From contig CANEFU010000006.1 of the NCBI GenBank assembly GCA_947426875.1, forward strand, positions 1 to 16,249: 16,249 bases of DNA, given 5' to 3'. Of this stretch, positions 14,899 to 16,249 are shown piece after piece. Positions within the stretch are counted from its first letter, which is position 1, and each line of letters opens with the position of its first letter. Made by a program: the position numbers and the translations under genes. A model generated the notes under the pieces. It was not told the DNA's origin, ran no database searches, and was given only the letters and a program-made list of their open reading frames with translations. The DNA is from an uncultured Clostridium sp. (GTDB taxonomy: Bacteria > Bacillota > Clostridia > TANB77 > CAG-508).

Positions 14899-15250
14899 AG
14901 TATTTGATTAGTCCTCCTAATATTTTTCCTATTTCATAGATTTGCTCCATTGCTATTTTAAATTTATGTTCATCTATCCATCTACTTTTTTTCATAATTC
15001 TTAAGTAAATTCTTTGTGTATTTAAATTGGAATCTATCTTGTTTAAATAGTGGATGATTTCGTGCTTTCCTATTTTGCTTATTATCAAAATATCTTGTAA
15101 CATTTGATACATTCCTTGCTTGTATTCTGTTCCTATGCTAAATTTTTCTGTTCTTGGTAGTTTCAATAAAACTTGTAACATATATTCTATATATTTCTCT
15201 GTTTTTGGTATTAATAGTAGTTTTTGTTCCTTTTCTTGTTTCTTACTCAT
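14870..15250 (-). CDS. avd: Avd-like DGR accessory variability determinant
   Basis: 126 residues, almost all helical and basic. Avd proteins are four-helix bundles that assemble as pentamers, bind the reverse transcriptase and TR RNA, and are needed for mutagenic retrohoming. The segment LPRTEKFSIG (31-40) followed by a long helix matches the Avd/bIVP family signature around P-(K/R)-x-E-(R/K)-(F/Y). Size is normal for the family. The ATG at 15250 overlaps the stop of the MutS-like gene (ATGA) and has AGGAG 6 nt upstream; the end overlaps the reverse transcriptase start. This cassette order (accessory, avd, RT) indicates one transcript. Confidence 0.9.
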   Translation of the reverse strand: MSKKQEKEQKLLLIPKTEKYIEYMLQVLLKLPRTEKFSIGTEYKQGMYQMLQDILIISKIGKHEIIHYLNKIDSNLNTQRIYLRIMKKSRWIDEHKFKIAMEQIYEIGKILGGLIKYYAKNNTKSI

Positions 15251-15681
15251 ATTTTCTCCTGTTCTTGTTTATCCTCTCTTTCATATAATTTAGCTAATGC
15301 TTCTATATATTTATCTGGTTTTTTATATTTTTTTGTACCTTTACTACAGATATAACAATTATTATTGTTTCTTTTGATTTCACTTCTCTTCTTCCCCTTA
15401 TATTCTTCTAAAATTTCTAATTCCTCTTTTGCTTGGTCAAAATAATAAACAATGTAACCATATTCTTTTTGGTATATTTTCTCTAAATATTTTTCTAAAG
15501 CAGAAATTGGAAACCCCACTTTACATACTTCTGGTTTTAAACAGGTTAATTTTAAATTGATTAATTCTTTTAATAGTACAGCATCTTTTCCTGTTGCTAA
15601 ATAAAATTCTCCTGCATTGCAAAATACAATTTTCCCCTTATTTTTAATTTGTAATATTTCCATCATTTCTCCAAAACTCAT
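15247..15681 (-). CDS. MutS domain I-like DGR accessory protein
   Basis: 144 residues. Residues 17-84 resemble the N-terminal mismatch-recognition domain of MutS: GEFYLATGKDAVLL (24-37) parallels the GDFYE...DA region, NLKLT (42-46) parallels the LT strand, and VGFPISALEKYLEKI (55-69) parallels the G-(I/V)-P-xHA-x-xYL segment. The remaining MutS domains (clamp, ATPase) are absent. The C-terminal part is basic with an Asn run and a CYIC pair (109-112). Free-standing MutS-like proteins are known in some DGR cassettes; their role is not established to my knowledge. The ATG at 15681 has AAGGTGG 8 nt upstream; a GTG at 15693 lies inside that site. Its stop overlaps the avd start. Confidence 0.78.
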   Translation of the reverse strand: MSFGEMMEILQIKNKGKIVFCNAGEFYLATGKDAVLLKELINLKLTCLKPEVCKVGFPISALEKYLEKIYQKEYGYIVYYFDQAKEELEILEEYKGKKRSEIKRNNNNCYICSKGTKKYKKPDKYIEALAKLYEREDKQEQEKI

Positions 15682-15713
15682 TTTTATTACCACCTTTTCT
15701 TATTTTTTGTACC

Positions 15714-15743
15714 GTTTTTTGTGCTTTAGAAAGCACAAAAAAC
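15714..15743. repeat. Perfect 13-bp hairpin in the leader of the MutS-like/avd/RT transcript
   Basis: Plus strand GTTTTTTGTGCTT, loop TAGA, AAGCACAAAAAAC. On the minus strand the first arm contains the T tract of the adjacent terminator, so once the transcript extends past it the U tract would be paired. It ends about 15 nt before the ribosome binding site of the MutS-like gene. Confidence 0.75.
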
Positions 15744-15758
15744 GCCACGTTAGTGGCG
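15737..15758 (-). terminator. Intrinsic terminator between the DGR target gene and the RT cassette
   Basis: Minus strand CGCCAC, loop TAAC, GTGGCG, directly followed by TTTTTT. The 6-bp stem has five G-C pairs. The sequence CTAACGTGGCG is duplicated (15767-15757 and 15753-15743), one copy being the 3' part of the terminator. It would limit read-through from the target gene into the accessory and RT genes. Confidence 0.78.
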
Positions 15759-15767
15759 CCACGTTAG

Positions 15768-15832
15768 GAAAATTTTTCTTTCCTTGTCAAGATGCATTTA
15801 TTATGCATCTTGTAAGAAATTGAAAAATTTTC
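15768..15832. repeat. Large imperfect hairpin (about 65 nt)
   Basis: Outer arms GAAAATTTTTC (15768-15778) and GAAAAATTTTC (15822-15832) and inner arms CAAGATGCAT (15788-15797) and ATGCATCTTG (15803-15812), with about 4 more pairs between them and a 5-nt loop. About 25 base pairs in total, so unlikely to be chance even in AT-rich DNA. Confidence 0.75.
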
Positions 15833-15834
15833 TT

Positions 15835-15857
15835 ATTAACGTATTTCATTCGTTAAT
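15835..15857. repeat. 7-bp inverted repeat next to the large hairpin
   Basis: ATTAACG and CGTTAAT separated by 9 nt. It completes a row of four structures between the target gene and the RT cassette. Confidence 0.5.
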
Positions 15858-15935
15858 TATTTCTTTTATTCAAATTATATTCTTTTAAAGCTATTTTAGC
15901 TACTATTTTTATTTTAGTTTTCACAGCTTTCAGTC

Positions 15936-16249
15936 CTACCAATAAAGTGTGGTCCTAAAGGAATAGTCGTCGTTGGCATCGGACGTGTCGTTGCCGTTGC
16001 GAAAGCTGGTGTAGCGGTTGGTGTAGTCGTAACCACCGCCTCGATAGACACAAGGAAGGTTGGAATAGGTACAGGTTTCTGTTGACCATTCAAAGCAATT
16101 TCCTGCCATATCATAAATGTTACATCTTACGTCTTTATTAGTTCCATCTGTCGCTTTTCCTGTTTTGGCTAAACTACTTTGTAATCTTATCTGTCTTGCA
16201 TAATCTGTATCTCCTGAAAATTCTTGAATAAATACAATGGCTGTATCCC
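15936..16249 (-). CDS. DGR target protein, C-terminal part (formylglycine-generating-enzyme/C-type-lectin fold)
   Basis: The last 103 codons are in the window; the N-terminus lies beyond 16249. The frame reads DTAIVFIQEFSGDTDYA at the edge, then NIYDMAGNCFEW, RGGGYDYTN and YSFRTTLYW before the TAG at 15936-15938. NxYDMxGNxxEW, RGG and xFR are the conserved landmarks of the FGE-sulfatase domain, one of the two main C-type-lectin scaffolds diversified by DGRs. Residues of the enzyme-type active site are not expected in this role; such targets bind ligands through a surface built by the variable residues. VR covers the last 45 or so codons up to shortly before the stop. Without the N-terminus it cannot be said whether it is secreted, a lipoprotein or membrane-anchored. 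Confidence 0.92.
   Translation of the reverse strand, partial: DTAIVFIQEFSGDTDYARQIRLQSSLAKTGKATDGTNKDVRCNIYDMAGNCFEWSTETCTYSNLPCVYRGGGYDYTNRYTSFRNGNDTSDANDDYSFRTTLYW
15947..16079 (-). repeat. VR: DGR variable repeat (VR) in the target gene
   Basis: Aligned to TR at 13735-13867 with 113 of 133 positions identical. In protein terms 14 residues differ from the template translation: one Tyr to Cys and 13 Asn to Tyr (4), Asp (4), Gly (2), Leu, Arg and Phe. The identical 18-nt 3' end and the divergence right after it mark where cDNA entry would begin. All changes keep the frame and introduce no stop. Confidence 0.97.

Noticed and set aside
15714..15857. CRISPR-like or attC-like array
   Set aside because: The structures are unrelated to each other, with no regular repeat-spacer pattern and no cas or integron genes; an intrinsic terminator and hairpins explain them better.
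15874..15879. TATAAT on the minus strand as promoter of the MutS-like/avd/RT cassette
   Set aside because: No usable -35 box at 16-18 nt, and any transcript would meet the terminator at 15737-15758.
15914..16114. Open frame of 66 codons on the minus strand through the variable repeat
   Set aside because: It is out of frame with the FGE-like target, whose conserved motifs run through the same DNA; it is the VR counterpart of the false TR frame.

Overview
AT-rich window in which every supported gene lies on the minus strand, so the biology reads from right (16249) to left (1). Standard genetic code (Trp = TGG), strong AGGAGG-type ribosome binding sites, no outer-membrane conjugation parts, and a peptidoglycan hydrolase of Gram-positive style together suggest a low-GC Bacillota, probably a gut-type Clostridia or relative. 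That placement is an inference; nothing here fixes the genus.

Region 1 (about 13566-16249) is a complete diversity-generating retroelement (DGR). From right to left it holds: the 3' end of a target gene of the formylglycine-generating-enzyme/C-type-lectin fold whose last part is the variable repeat (VR, 15947-16079); a run of strong hairpins with an intrinsic terminator (15714-15857); a MutS domain I-like accessory gene; an Avd-like accessory gene; a DGR-type reverse transcriptase; and the template repeat (TR, 13735-13867). TR and VR align without gaps over 133 bp with 20 mismatches. Nineteen of these are at adenines of the sense (minus) strand of TR, which is the hallmark of adenine-specific mutagenic retrohoming. 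Fourteen codons of the target differ from the template.

Region 2 (about 11676-13556) carries a small SSB/OB-fold-like gene and three paralogous VirB2/TrbC-type pilin-like genes, with two good sigma-A promoters and one intrinsic terminator.

Region 3 (1-11712) is one tightly packed type IV secretion operon behind its own promoter: PrgI, a separate membrane-anchored VirB4/TraC N-domain protein, VirB4 ATPase, a large VirB6/TrbL-like channel protein, a VirB8-like protein, and a very large multi-domain wall hydrolase that runs off the left edge. The hydrolase reading frame is broken at an A7 tract (4115-4121). One of its domains is beta-lactamase-like with the catalytic Ser and Lys replaced by Gly and Asn.

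Taken together: conjugation machinery of an integrative or plasmid-borne element sits next to a retroelement that rewrites a lectin-like protein. The most interesting hypothesis is that the DGR is cargo of, or works with, the conjugation system, for example by diversifying surface recognition. No relaxase, coupling protein, integrase or attachment site is visible, so the element's type and limits cannot be set from this window.
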